Assembly (NCBI GenBank): GCA_040756435.1
Contig: JBFLZD010000001.1
Location: 1-64,000, forward strand
DNA: 64,000 nucleotides
Reading direction: 5' to 3'
Source of the DNA: Spirochaetota bacterium
Lineage (GTDB): Bacteria > Spirochaetota > UBA4802 > UB4802
Each line of letters begins with the position of its first letter. The stretch's first letter is position 1. Below the pieces are notes generated by a model. It did no database searches. It was not told the origin of the DNA and saw only the letters and a program-made list of their open reading frames with translations. Made by a program: the position numbers and the translations under genes. This document shows positions 25,721 to 35,572 of this stretch, in pieces.

Positions 25721-28348
25721 ATGATGAAGGTACATGATTTGCGGACGTCATTTATTACATTTTTCAAAGAGCGGGATCACAGAATTGTCCCTTCAAGTTC
25801 ATTAATACCAAAGGATGACCCAACACTGCTGTTTACCACTGCAGGTATGGTGCAATTTAAACCTATGTTTGCCGGTACTGTTGAATTAGAGTATACCCGT
25901 GCAGCATCAATACAAAAATGTTTGCGAACGAGTGACCTGGAAAATGTTGGCAAGACCAAACGGCATTGTACCTTTTTTGAGATGTTAGGCAATTTTTCAT
26001 TTGGTGACTATTTTAAAAAAGAGGCTATTGAGTGGGCGTGGGAATATTCAACTGCTGTGATTGGTTTTCCAAAAGAGAATATATGGGTTTCTATATATAT
26101 AGATGATGATGAAGCTTTTGATATATGGCACAAAGATATTGGCCTGCCAAAACAAAAGATAGTACGGTTGGGCAAGGAAGACAATTTCTGGGGACCAGCC
26201 GGTGATTCAGGTGCATGTGGTCCCTGTTCAGAGCTGTATTTAGACCGTGGGCCTTCATTTGGATGCGGTAAGCCTGATTGTAAACCAGGTTGTGATTGTG
26301 AACGATTTTTAGAATTCTGGAATTTGGTGTTCAATCAGTATTTTCAGGATACTGAAGGTGTTCTACATCCACTTCCACGTACCGGCATTGACACCGGTAT
26401 GGGACTTGAGCGCCTTGCAACTCTGGTACAGAATGTTGACAGTATCTATCAAACCGATGAATTAAAAGGGCTTGTTGATTATATTGTGAAAACACGGAAT
26501 ATTTCCTACCAGGGTGATGCACAGATAGCAGTCAATGTACTTGTAGAACATGCACGTGCACTTACCTTTGCAATATCGGATGGTGCTTATCCATCAAATG
26601 AAGGCAGAGGCTATGTATTGCGCCGTATCTTACGGCGAGCACTGCGCTATGGCCGCCAGATTGGTATTCATGAACCGTTTGTGTATACCATTGTTGACCC
26701 ACTGGTTGCGGCCATGGGGAAACAATATCCGGAACTATCGGACACAAAAGAAAATGTTAAGGCTGTTATAAAAGGTGAAGAAGAGCGCTTTTTAGAAACA
26801 ATTGAAAATGGCATGGACAGGCTGGAAGAGATTATCAAAACATTAACAAAAAAAGGCGAAACAACGATAAGCGGGAGTGATGTATTTGTACTCTATGACA
26901 CTTTTGGTTTTCCGGTAGAGATGACTGAGGAGATAGCACGTGAAAATGGGCTTGGTATTGACCGGGAAGGTTTTGAACATAAAATGGAAGAACAGCGAAA
27001 CCGTGGAAGGCAAAGCTGGAAAGGTACCGAAGGCAGGATTGATGGGGTTGTGGGTGAAATATTAAAGAAAGTTCAGAGCACACAGTTTGAAGGGTATGAA
27101 AAATATGATTCAGAATCAGAAATTATTGTGCTGTCAGATTTTGAAGGCCTGAAGACCCATTTGCGTGAGGGGCAGGAAGGAATACTGGTTGTCAAAAACA
27201 CGCCATTTTATGGTGAGTCAGGCGGGCAGGTTGGGGATACTGGTTATATAATGAGTGATAGCGGAACATTCAGAGTTGTGGACACAAAAAAATCTGGTGA
27301 CCTTATTGTACACATTGGGCAGGTGGAAAGAGGATTGTTTCAGGAGGGAGCTAAGGTACGGTTATCAATTGATGGTATTAGAAGAAATCTTACCCGTGCC
27401 AACCATACTGCAACACATCTTTTGCAGGCAGCATTGCGTCAGGTTTTGGGACAGCATGTAAAGCAGGCAGGTTCACTGGTAGATCCCCAGCATTTTAGAT
27501 TTGATTTTTCCCATTTTAAAGCAATGACACCTGAAGAGATCCAACAGGTGGAGGCGATAGTTAATGAAAAAGTTTGGGCTGCATTGCCGGTGAATACTGC
27601 AAATATACCATTGCAGGAAGCCTTAAATCAGGGTGCGATGGCAGTATTTGATGAGAAATATTCTGATATTGTCAGGATGGTTTCTATCAGCGATTTTAGT
27701 AAGGAATTGTGTGGTGGGACGCATGTAGACAATACAGGTAAAATTGGTGTTTTCAGAATAATGCGTGAGTCCTCACCCGGTGCAGGCGTACGAAGAATTG
27801 AAGGCGCAACACTAAAGGGGGTATATGAGCGGCTGATTCATGAGCATTCGATAGTAAGAAGGATTATGGGGTTGCTGGAAGTAAATGAGTCAAATATTGA
27901 GAAAAAAATTGCTGAAATGCTTGAAAAAGTTTCCTATCTGGAAAAGGAACTGGAAAAGACTAAAGCTGCTGGTTTGAAGGATGTAGCCAGGGAGCTATAT
28001 AGTAAAGCAGAGCTCATCAACAGCCTGAAATTTGTGAGTGCATCATTGCAAAATATGGATGCTGAAAGCTTGCGTACACTGGCTGATTATATACGGGAGC
28101 TTTCGGATTCCGTAGTAGTGTGTTTAGCTTCTTCAAAGGAAAATAAGGCATTTATTATTGCTGCAGCAACTAAAGGTGCTATTGATAAAGGTATTGATTG
28201 CGGTGCTATTATCAAAACTGTTTCCAAAGAGATTGGTGGCGGTGGTGGCGGTAGAAAAGATCTGGCACAGGCTGGTGGTAAATCACCTGAACATATTGCA
28301 AAAGCACTTGCAAAATGCAGGGAAATTGTATTGCATAGCAGTAAATAA
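25721..28348 (+). CDS. alaS: Alanyl-tRNA synthetase
   Basis: Class II synthetase of 875 residues that charges tRNA-Ala. The N-terminus FITFFKERDHRIVPSSSLIP, then FTTAGMVQFKPMF, KTKRHCTFFEMLGNFSFGDYF and GTGMGLERL-like blocks of the aminoacylation core. Editing-domain zinc ligands are in HTATHLLQAALR and CGGTHVDNTG. The C-terminal DHHA1 part ends in a glycine run (GGGGGGRKDLAQAGG) important for tRNA recognition. AAGGG at 25707-25711 favours the ATG at 25721 over the one at 25712; the upstream in-frame start at 25670 would add residues foreign to the family. Confidence 0.97.
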   Translation: MMKVHDLRTSFITFFKERDHRIVPSSSLIPKDDPTLLFTTAGMVQFKPMFAGTVELEYTRAASIQKCLRTSDLENVGKTKRHCTFFEMLGNFSFGDYFKKEAIEWAWEYSTAVIGFPKENIWVSIYIDDDEAFDIWHKDIGLPKQKIVRLGKEDNFWGPAGDSGACGPCSELYLDRGPSFGCGKPDCKPGCDCERFLEFWNLVFNQYFQDTEGVLHPLPRTGIDTGMGLERLATLVQNVDSIYQTDELKGLVDYIVKTRNISYQGDAQIAVNVLVEHARALTFAISDGAYPSNEGRGYVLRRILRRALRYGRQIGIHEPFVYTIVDPLVAAMGKQYPELSDTKENVKAVIKGEEERFLETIENGMDRLEEIIKTLTKKGETTISGSDVFVLYDTFGFPVEMTEEIARENGLGIDREGFEHKMEEQRNRGRQSWKGTEGRIDGVVGEILKKVQSTQFEGYEKYDSESEIIVLSDFEGLKTHLREGQEGILVVKNTPFYGESGGQVGDTGYIMSDSGTFRVVDTKKSGDLIVHIGQVERGLFQEGAKVRLSIDGIRRNLTRANHTATHLLQAALRQVLGQHVKQAGSLVDPQHFRFDFSHFKAMTPEEIQQVEAIVNEKVWAALPVNTANIPLQEALNQGAMAVFDEKYSDIVRMVSISDFSKELCGGTHVDNTGKIGVFRIMRESSPGAGVRRIEGATLKGVYERLIHEHSIVRRIMGLLEVNESNIEKKIAEMLEKVSYLEKELEKTKAAGLKDVARELYSKAELINSLKFVSASLQNMDAESLRTLADYIRELSDSVVVCLASSKENKAFIIAAATKGAIDKGIDCGAIIKTVSKEIGGGGGGRKDLAQAGGKSPEHIAKALAKCREIVLHSSK

Positions 28349-28442
28349 CATAAATGCAAAAATGTAATTAATTTCTTGAAATACCTACCAGCCGTGATAT
28401 ATAAATAGTTATATTTAAATTAATATATTCAGAGGGGTTATT

Positions 28443-30353
28443 ATGGGTGAGCTTAAAACAATGGTTCAGTATTTTTATGATACCTGCGGCAGATTTCCTG
28501 AACGGCCTGCACAAAAATTCAATAGTAAGCTGTATGATGACAATAATGGAATGTTTACGTATGCAGAGTTAAAAGATCGTGTAGAGGATATAGCCTGTGC
28601 ATTGATGAAAATAGGGTTCCCCTACAAAGGCAGAGCTGCAATTATGGCGCCAACAAGCTATATGTGGACACAGGTTGATATTGCCATTGCCTGTGCTGGT
28701 GGTGTCAGTGTAACAATTTATCCTACATTATCTGATTCTGAAGTCACATACATTATGAAGGATTCTAAGTCCACAGTGATATTTGTGGGCAATCAAGAGG
28801 AACTTGATCAGATAAAACGGATCGGGAAACAGTTGAAAGACCTTAAAACTGTTATTGTAATGGATATATCATTTACCGGTGATAACAAGAAGATCTATGG
28901 TATTAAGGATTTTATTGCCATGGGTAGAGAGTGGCGGAAAAATGCAGCAAATTATAAGAAGTACATCAAACGGAAAGATAGTATAAAATTGGATGATTGG
29001 TTCACTATACTGTATACTTCTGGAACAACCGGACAGGGAAAAGGTGCTATCATAACACACTGGACTGGTTCATCACGGTTAGAAGGCACGGTAGCATATT
29101 TCCAGAAATATAACTTTGATGTAAATGAGAATGATGTGACACTATGCTATCTACCACTATCGCATGTATTTGATCGCGGTTCCTGTCAATGGCTTGCCTT
29201 AACAAAAGGTGCTTTAATATGTTATGCTGATAAACCTGCAACCTTAATTGAAGACATGCAAAAATATAATCCTACATGGATTAACTGTGTTCCACGATTG
29301 TATGAAAAAATTTATATTACTATGCAGCAGGCAATGGCAGAAAGCACATTGAAGAAAAAGCTGTTTGACTGGGCAATTGGTGTAGGTTTGCAGGCGCTTG
29401 AATATCGCAAAGATGCTAATGGCTGCTACAACATGCATCCAGAGTTTGATTTGAAATCTAAATTGCCATTGGGTTTGAAAATAAAGTATTCAATAGCTGA
29501 TAAACTTTTTGCCAAGGTGCGTGGTTTATTTGGAAACAGATTCCACCATTCATTTTCAGCAAGTGCAGCAATATCGCCTGATTTGCTGCGGTTCTATTAT
29601 GCATTGGGTCTGGCTGTTGTTGAAGGGTATGGTTCAACGGAAAGCTTCAATGCAGCAGTGCTTAATCCAATTACTGCTTGCAAGCCAGGTTGTATGGGCA
29701 AAGAAGCCAATGGTAGTAAATGCCGGGTAGCTGCTGATGGTGAATTAGAACTTTCAGGTGCTGGTATATTTAAAGGTTATCTCAACAAACCAAAAGAAAC
29801 TAAAGAGGCATTTACAAAAGATGGCTGGTTTAAAACGGGTGATGTAGTAGAGTTAACGCCTGATGGATATATTAAATTTGTTGAAAGGAAAAAAGGAATA
29901 ATATGTACTTCAATTGGCAAAAACGTTGCACCTGCAAAAATTGAGAATCTCTTTTCAACCAGCAGCTGGGTGGAACAGATTTTCCTTGTAGGTGATGAAA
30001 AGCCATTTATTACAGCACTCATTGTGCCTAACTTTGCAAACTTTATGGCGTTATTCAAACGTGAATGTATTGCATATGATGAATCAAAATTGGTATATGA
30101 GAATATTGGCGGGATGCAGATATGTACAAAAGTTGGCGATGATTTCATTAATAATAAACGTTTGCAGGAACTGATAGACAATGATGTAAAAGAAGCAAAC
30201 AAAAGACTGGAAAAATTTGAAGAAGTCAAACGCTACACCATACTGAACCAGCGGTTTACCGAATCAAATGGTATGATTACTCCAACGCAGAAAGCAAAGA
30301 AACGAGTGATTATCCAGGTCTATAAAGATGTTATAGAGAAGATGTACGAATAA
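28443..30353 (+). CDS. Long-chain acyl-CoA synthetase (AMP-forming), copy 2
   Basis: ANL-superfamily enzyme of 636 residues. ILYTSGTTGQGKGAIITH is the ATP motif near residues 190-207, LPLSHVFDRGSCQW, EGYGSTESFNAAVLNP, GWFKTGDVVELTPDGYI and the C-terminal-domain ICTSIGKNVAPAKIE follow in order. It is clearly diverged from copy 1 at 20380, so probably a separate substrate range. GAGGGG precedes the ATG. It ends at a bidirectional terminator shared with the leftward glutamate-synthase-like gene. Confidence 0.9.
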   Translation: MGELKTMVQYFYDTCGRFPERPAQKFNSKLYDDNNGMFTYAELKDRVEDIACALMKIGFPYKGRAAIMAPTSYMWTQVDIAIACAGGVSVTIYPTLSDSEVTYIMKDSKSTVIFVGNQEELDQIKRIGKQLKDLKTVIVMDISFTGDNKKIYGIKDFIAMGREWRKNAANYKKYIKRKDSIKLDDWFTILYTSGTTGQGKGAIITHWTGSSRLEGTVAYFQKYNFDVNENDVTLCYLPLSHVFDRGSCQWLALTKGALICYADKPATLIEDMQKYNPTWINCVPRLYEKIYITMQQAMAESTLKKKLFDWAIGVGLQALEYRKDANGCYNMHPEFDLKSKLPLGLKIKYSIADKLFAKVRGLFGNRFHHSFSASAAISPDLLRFYYALGLAVVEGYGSTESFNAAVLNPITACKPGCMGKEANGSKCRVAADGELELSGAGIFKGYLNKPKETKEAFTKDGWFKTGDVVELTPDGYIKFVERKKGIICTSIGKNVAPAKIENLFSTSSWVEQIFLVGDEKPFITALIVPNFANFMALFKRECIAYDESKLVYENIGGMQICTKVGDDFINNKRLQELIDNDVKEANKRLEKFEEVKRYTILNQRFTESNGMITPTQKAKKRVIIQVYKDVIEKMYE

Positions 30354-30420
30354 AGTAAAAAAATAATTAATGCTCTTGCCGTTTTTGTATGGTAAGAACA
30401 TAGTTCATTCATCAAATAAA

Positions 30421-30450
30421 AAAAGGCAGGTTTTGCAACCTGCCTTTTTT
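30421..30450. terminator. Bidirectional rho-independent terminator
   Basis: Stem GGCAGGTT (30425-30432), loop TTGC, stem AACCTGCC (30437-30444), with an A-tract on the left and six T on the right. It sits between the convergent acyl-CoA synthetase and the glutamate-synthase-like gene and can serve both. Confidence 0.9.
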
Positions 30451-30467
30451 AGTGCTTAATACAAATA

Positions 30468-32066
30468 TTAGATGTAATCACACCCTTCTAAAAGAATCTT
30501 TTCAGCTTCTTCCTTATAGGCATCCATTACATACGGTATACCAGAGATTTTTGCTGCTTCTTCAGTGAGGGCCATAAGGTCGCTTCGTGAAATAGTATCA
30601 ATTCTGAAATTACGGCTACCAGCCATAAGCTGCTGTAATCCAACTTTTATTTTCTGGCTGAATGTGTAAAGACCTATTGCTCCAAGTGGGAAATTATCTA
30701 CTTCTTTTCCGTATTTAGCCTTGAGTTCTTCGTAGCATACAAAGATTTCTTCTTTCGTTGCACCATGCTGAGCAACATTCTTTGGCAGGTTATTTTCTTT
30801 TAACCATTTTTCAATATTTTTCCCAACCATACCAGGAATCATCAGTGCGCGTCCCATACAAACTGCTTTGAAATATGGGGATCCCATTGCTAAGACTTTG
30901 AAGATGTGGTCTTCAGTTGAAAAACCACCAGCCATTGCTAAATCAGGAACCCACATGCCTTTTGCAGCCATTTTCTGAGCCATATCATACGCCATACACT
31001 GGAGATAGAATGTAGGAACGCCCCACTCTTCCATCATGCGCCATGGGCTCATACCAGTACCGCCACCAGCACCATCGATTGTTAAAAGGTCAATCTTTGC
31101 TTCAGATGCCCAGCGTAATGCAGCTGCTAATTCCTTTTGTGAGTAAGCACCTGTTTTTAATGTCACGCGCTTTGCACCCAATGCTCTCAGCCGTTCAACT
31201 TCCTGCAGGAAAGCATCTTTGCTTATGAATCCTAAACGTGAGTGGCGCTCAAATTCTTTAATTGCCCCATCCTTGAATGCTGCTTGAATAGCAGGGATAG
31301 TTGGGTCGGGAGTTACTATATAACCACGGTTTTTCAGTTCAATAGCTCTTTCAAGGCTACGTACTTTTATTTCACCGCCTATACATTTTGCTCCCTGTCC
31401 CCATTTTAATTCAACGGTTTCTACTCCAAGCTGTGAAAGGATGTATTCAGCAACACCTAAATTGGTATCTTCAACATTCATCTGTACCAGAATATCACCA
31501 GCTTCTGCTTTATACTTTTTGAATGTCTCTACACGGCGTATCATTTCAGGGGATTTTGTAACCTTACCATTTTTGTCTCTTTCAAGACCGGGATCAATCC
31601 CGCAAACATTTTCGCCACACACTATGGCTATGCCTGAGATTGCAGCCCCAACCGCAAAATGCTCCCAGTTAATGCGAGCAATGTCGGTTGAACCCAATGC
31701 ACCGGTAAACATTGGCACTTCTAACTTAACCCTGTTTTTTGTGCCAAAATATGTTTCAGTGGATACCATGGGGAAACGTGCTGTTTCAGGGCCAGGATTA
31801 AGAAGACCCTTTGCTCCTGCAGCATACCCTTGAATATTGAGGTGAGAATAATCAACAGGATAATCTTTGTCAGCTCCTGCTGTTATTTCCCCAAATGGAC
31901 CCGGGTACAGAAGCTCGCGTCCTCGCATGGTTGCCTGGAATACTTCGCAATTTCCAGTACAACCGTCCAGACAGCGAGAACAAATACCTGATTGTGGTGC
32001 AACATTCCGTGAGCGGTTAGCAGTGCGGGTTGCATCGTTTGAGTTTGGTCGTGATAAATTTCCCAT
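30468..32066 (-). CDS. FMN-binding glutamate synthase-like protein
   Basis: Protein of 532 residues with the FMN barrel of the glutamate synthase large subunit but no glutaminase domain. Near the N-terminus CSRCLDGCTGNCEVF gives four Cys with room for an iron-sulfur site. GPFGEITAGADKDYP and HLNIQGYAAGAKGLLNPGPE follow. The barrel has TIDGAGGGTGMSPWRMMEEW, DLAMAGGFSTEDHIFKVLAMG and VCMGRALMIPG, homologous to GltB. Such proteins accept electrons from separate flavoprotein partners; the divergent NfnAB-type pair is a candidate, inferred from position only. Its true substrate is unproven. Confidence 0.82.
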   Translation of the reverse strand: MGNLSRPNSNDATRTANRSRNVAPQSGICSRCLDGCTGNCEVFQATMRGRELLYPGPFGEITAGADKDYPVDYSHLNIQGYAAGAKGLLNPGPETARFPMVSTETYFGTKNRVKLEVPMFTGALGSTDIARINWEHFAVGAAISGIAIVCGENVCGIDPGLERDKNGKVTKSPEMIRRVETFKKYKAEAGDILVQMNVEDTNLGVAEYILSQLGVETVELKWGQGAKCIGGEIKVRSLERAIELKNRGYIVTPDPTIPAIQAAFKDGAIKEFERHSRLGFISKDAFLQEVERLRALGAKRVTLKTGAYSQKELAAALRWASEAKIDLLTIDGAGGGTGMSPWRMMEEWGVPTFYLQCMAYDMAQKMAAKGMWVPDLAMAGGFSTEDHIFKVLAMGSPYFKAVCMGRALMIPGMVGKNIEKWLKENNLPKNVAQHGATKEEIFVCYEELKAKYGKEVDNFPLGAIGLYTFSQKIKVGLQQLMAGSRNFRIDTISRSDLMALTEEAAKISGIPYVMDAYKEEAEKILLEGCDYI

Positions 32067-32582
32067 ATTCTTGCTCCTTAGAATAGTTTGTAGAATATAT
32101 TAAAAAATATTATTTGAAAGGCACTGTTTTGGTATGAAAAAAACGTGATATAATGATTACATATTACTTTTGTGCTATTGATTGAAATTCTATGTAAAAG
32201 TCAAAATATTTAATATCCATGAAATATAATTTCCTAAAAATTTAACATATTTGTAACATGAAGCAAAGTATTTGGAAAGAATATTTTTAAATAATAATAA
32301 AATAAAATTTAATACTGATTTTTCCTTGCAATAATGGGGTATAAATAATATGGGAACTTCTAAATACTATTATTTTGGATGTTCCCTTGTGGGCACAATA
32401 TATATATATGATAAAACCACTTTCTATTATATGAATAATTACGGAAGAAAGCAGTTTTTAGAGGTGCCAATAAAAATTAAAAAAGCGATAGTACCTTTTT
32501 AAAAAAATGAATAAATTGTATTGAAAATTCCAGGATTTTAAGTATTTTAATGAATAGTTAAATATCAATGTATGGAGCAATT
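32067..32582. other. Divergent intergenic region before nfnA
   Basis: ~516 bp of very AT-rich DNA between the glutamate-synthase-like gene (left) and the NfnA-like gene (right). It contains the ~117-bp palindromic repeat annotated at 32352. No ORF is credible. Promoters for both directions are expected but none stands out from the AT-rich background. Confidence 0.5.
32352..32468 (+). repeat. ~117-bp imperfect palindromic repeat, copy 1
   Basis: Closely matches the sequence at 49505-49618. The ends form imperfect inverted repeats (GGGAACTTCTAAATACT against the complement of AGTTTTTAGAGGTGCC). Internal pairings are GGGAAC with GTTCCC, GGCAC with GTGCC, and CTTTC with GAAAG. The sequence ends ~115 bases before the nfnA start. 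Indels that are not multiples of three between copies argue against coding. It is either a miniature mobile element or a structured 5' leader. Confidence 0.75.
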
Positions 32583-33425
32583 ATGTATACTATAATTCAG
32601 AACACCAAAATATCCACAAATGTGGGAAAGATAGTAATTGAAGCACCTTACATTGCACAGCATCGCAAGGCAGGTCAGTTTGTCATAATAATAGTCGATG
32701 AAGTGGGAGAGCGAATACCTCTTACTATTGCGGACGCAGATAAAGAAAAAGGCACCATTACCCTGTATTATCAGATTGTGGGGACTTCTACCCATAAACT
32801 ATCGCTTAAAAAAGAAGGTGAGGAGCTTTACAATGTTGCCGGACCATTAGGGCATCCCACAGACATCCATAATTACGGGACAGCGGTGTGTGTGGGTGGA
32901 GGCATTGGCATTGCTGCGGTGAATCCAATTGCTGTGGCAATGAAAGAGGCGGGTAATTATTGCATAAACATTATTGGTGCACGGAATAAGGAATTATTAA
33001 TACTGGAACAGGAGCTGAAAGTAAAAAGTGACCAAATAATTGTTACTACCGATGATGGGTCATATGGTATCAAAGGGTTTGTTACTGATGAATTAAAAAA
33101 GATTCTTGATTCAAGGAAAGTTGATATTGTGGTGGCAGTGGGTCCTGTACCCATGATGAAAGCGGTAAGTGAGCTTACACGCACCTATAATGTAAAAACG
33201 CTGGTTAGCCTGAATTCAATTATGGTGGATGGCACCGGCATGTGTGGTGGGTGCAGGGTAACAGTTGATGGCAAAAAGCAATTTACCTGTGTTGATGGAC
33301 CCGAGTTTGATGCCCATTTAGTGGATTTTGATGAACTTATGAAGCGGCTTAACACCTATAAGGATCAGGAAAAAGAAAGCTTTGAAAAACACACATGTCA
33401 GCTGGAGAAATACCATGGCCGATAA
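32583..33425 (+). CDS. nfnA: NfnA-type FAD/[2Fe-2S] oxidoreductase subunit
   Basis: A 280-residue ferredoxin-NADP reductase-like subunit. The N-terminal beta barrel has HRKAGQFVIIIVDEVGERIP, VAGPLGHPTDI binds FAD, and VCVGGGIGIAAVNPIA binds NAD(H). The C-terminal [2Fe-2S] binding segment is MCGGCRVTVDGKKQFTC. This pattern fits NfnA/SudB proteins, which pair with a GltA-like subunit for NADPH:ferredoxin electron bifurcation or sulfide dehydrogenase activity. GGAG at 32574-32577 supports the ATG at 32583. It overlaps the next gene by 11 bp. Function is inferred from family. Confidence 0.87.
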   Translation: MYTIIQNTKISTNVGKIVIEAPYIAQHRKAGQFVIIIVDEVGERIPLTIADADKEKGTITLYYQIVGTSTHKLSLKKEGEELYNVAGPLGHPTDIHNYGTAVCVGGGIGIAAVNPIAVAMKEAGNYCINIIGARNKELLILEQELKVKSDQIIVTTDDGSYGIKGFVTDELKKILDSRKVDIVVAVGPVPMMKAVSELTRTYNVKTLVSLNSIMVDGTGMCGGCRVTVDGKKQFTCVDGPEFDAHLVDFDELMKRLNTYKDQEKESFEKHTCQLEKYHGR

Positions 33426-34812
33426 AATTCCAAGACAAAAGATGCCTCAGCAGGATCCAGCCAAACGGATCCATAACTTTAATGAAGTTCCTTTGGGGTA
33501 TGACGAAAATACAGCAGTGCTTGAAGCAAGCCGTTGCCTGCAGTGTAGGCGTCCTACCTGTGTGGAAGGGTGTCCTGTGAATATTAATATTCCGGGATTC
33601 ATCAAAGCATTGAAAGAGGGGAATCCACTGGAGGCATTTGCTGTTATAAAGCAGACAAATTCGCTGCCGGCAGTATGTGGTAGGGTTTGTCCGCAGGAAG
33701 ACCAGTGCGAAAAATTGTGTGTATTAGCCAAAAAAGGAGAGCCCGTTGCTATCGGTAATTTAGAACGATATGTTGCAGACTTTGAGCGTGAAAAAGAGCA
33801 TTATGCATTTCAAAAGGTAAAAGCAGAAAAAGGGAAAAAAGTTGCAATCATTGGTTCAGGGCCGGCGGGGTTAACGGCTGCAGGAGATTTAGCCCGTATG
33901 GGGTACAGTGTTACGGTATTTGAGGCATTGCATAAGGCTGGTGGGGTGTTGGTATATGGGATTCCTGAGTTCAGGCTGCCAAAAGATATAGTACAATATG
34001 AGGTTGATGCTCTTAAAGCTATGGGTGTTACCATAGAACTGAGCAGAGTAATAGGCACTGCGGAAACCGTCAATGACTTGTTGTCATCAGGTTTTGATGC
34101 GGTATTTGTTGCAACAGGTGCTGGATTGCCGTTATTTCTGGATATACCAGGCGAAAATCTTCAGGGTGTGTACAGTGCCAATGAATATTTAACACGATCT
34201 AATTTGATGAAAGCGTATCGTTTCCCGGAGTATGATACGCCAATTGTTAAGGGTGATAGGGTTGCTGTTGTTGGTGGTGGGAATGTTGCTATGGACTCAG
34301 CACGCACGGCCCTGCGCCTGGGCAGCAAAGAAGTATATATTATATACCGTCGTTCCAAAAAAGAGATGCCTGCACGAATTGAAGAAGTTGAGCGCGCCGA
34401 AGAAGAAGGGATTATCTTTAAGCTTTTGACAAATCCGGTGCGGTTTATAGGTGATGAAAAAGGCAGGATTAAAGCGGTAGAATGTATTCAGATGGAATTA
34501 GGTGAACCTGATGCTTCCGGAAGGCGAAGCCCCATACCTGTTAAAGGGTCAGAGTTTATTATAGATATTGATGTGGCAATCATTGCAATTGGCAATGGTC
34601 CAAATCCCTTAATACCAAAAACTACACCGGGGTTGGATACAACGAAACGCGGCAATATCGTTGCTGATCCCCAAACTATGAAAACCAGCAAACGCGGAGT
34701 GTTTGCTGGTGGTGATATTGTAACTGGGGCTGCAACCGTTATTCAGGCAATGGGAGCAGGAAAAAAAGCGGCAAAAGCTATTGATGAATATCTTTCAACT
34801 GGTGTGTGGTAG
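33415..34812 (+). CDS. nfnB: NfnB/GltA-type NADPH-dependent glutamate synthase small-subunit homologue
   Basis: A 465-residue flavoprotein with two FAD/NAD domains and an N-terminal iron-sulfur region. Cysteine motifs CLQCRRPTCVEGCPV and CGRVCPQEDQCEKLCV hold [4Fe-4S] clusters. IGSGPAGLTAAGDLARMG binds FAD and VVGGGNVAMDSARTALRLG binds NADPH. EYLTRSNL, YRRSKKEMPAR and FAGGDIVTGAATVIQAMG are GltD-like. With the preceding NfnA-like gene it forms the standard bifurcating pair. GGAG at 33403-33406 and the overlap support the ATG at 33415. The 3' end overlaps the convergent deacetylase gene by 35 bp. Confidence 0.9.
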   Translation: MADKIPRQKMPQQDPAKRIHNFNEVPLGYDENTAVLEASRCLQCRRPTCVEGCPVNINIPGFIKALKEGNPLEAFAVIKQTNSLPAVCGRVCPQEDQCEKLCVLAKKGEPVAIGNLERYVADFEREKEHYAFQKVKAEKGKKVAIIGSGPAGLTAAGDLARMGYSVTVFEALHKAGGVLVYGIPEFRLPKDIVQYEVDALKAMGVTIELSRVIGTAETVNDLLSSGFDAVFVATGAGLPLFLDIPGENLQGVYSANEYLTRSNLMKAYRFPEYDTPIVKGDRVAVVGGGNVAMDSARTALRLGSKEVYIIYRRSKKEMPARIEEVERAEEEGIIFKLLTNPVRFIGDEKGRIKAVECIQMELGEPDASGRRSPIPVKGSEFIIDIDVAIIAIGNGPNPLIPKTTPGLDTTKRGNIVADPQTMKTSKRGVFAGGDIVTGAATVIQAMGAGKKAAKAIDEYLSTGVW

Positions 34813-35572
34813 AAACCAGAATCTTTTCTTGTTCCTTTGTTGGTATACGTTTTTTATTTTTATACATGATTGCATTGGCAATGGAATTCCAGTTATTCTG
34901 GAACATGTAACGAGGAAGTTCCAGTGTATTGCATGTAAGGGGCAATGAAACAGAGCCCCACGTAATGGTGAATGCATACGTATAACCAGCCCGTGTCAGG
35001 GCCTGTTTTCCAATATCTGTTACAACACCAAAGGGGTACACAAAGGTATCAACGGTAATGCCTAATTTTTCTTCCAGCATCTTTTTTGATTCAAATACTT
35101 CTAAGGTAAAGTAGCGATAGTTTTTAGTATAGAGTTCATCATTGATAAACAAATGAAAGTAACCATGAGAAGCTATTGCACATCCTTCCCTGGTTAATTG
35201 CTGTAATTCTTCCCAGGTTAAAACGTAAGGCTTTTTCCCAATTATAAATGTATTAATGCCAAGTAGTGGCTTGATGCCTAAAGGCTTTAATACTGAATAG
35301 TATGCATCAAGAACCGTCCGGTGGCCATCATCGATGGTAATAAGGATATTTTTATCACCACTGACTTTTCCGGATTTTATATCAGCAAATGATATAAAAG
35401 AAAATCCATGAGAACGCAAATCAAGAAGTTGTTTTTGAAATTCTTGTAGTGATATGTCGTATTTAATTTTTTTCCCCATAAAGGTATGATAAACAAGTAC
35501 GTATACCTTATTGCTGGCATAAAGTGGTGAAAGTGATAAGAAAAATAATACGGTAATGAAAATAAATCTCAT
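34778..35572 (-). CDS. Secreted polysaccharide deacetylase
   Basis: Carbohydrate esterase family 4-like protein of 264 residues, likely exported. The N-terminus MRFIFITVLFFLSLSPLYAS is a typical signal peptide ending before NKVYVLVYHTF. The NodB motifs are LITIDDGHRT (metal and catalytic Asp-Asp) and ASHGYFH (H-x3-H zinc ligands). It probably removes acetyl groups from a surface or cell-wall glycan. An in-frame start at 35626 would place 18 residues before the signal peptide, so 35572 is preferred. It overlaps nfnB at its 3' end. Confidence 0.85.
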   Translation of the reverse strand: MRFIFITVLFFLSLSPLYASNKVYVLVYHTFMGKKIKYDISLQEFQKQLLDLRSHGFSFISFADIKSGKVSGDKNILITIDDGHRTVLDAYYSVLKPLGIKPLLGINTFIIGKKPYVLTWEELQQLTREGCAIASHGYFHLFINDELYTKNYRYFTLEVFESKKMLEEKLGITVDTFVYPFGVVTDIGKQALTRAGYTYAFTITWGSVSLPLTCNTLELPRYMFQNNWNSIANAIMYKNKKRIPTKEQEKILVSTTHQLKDIHQ

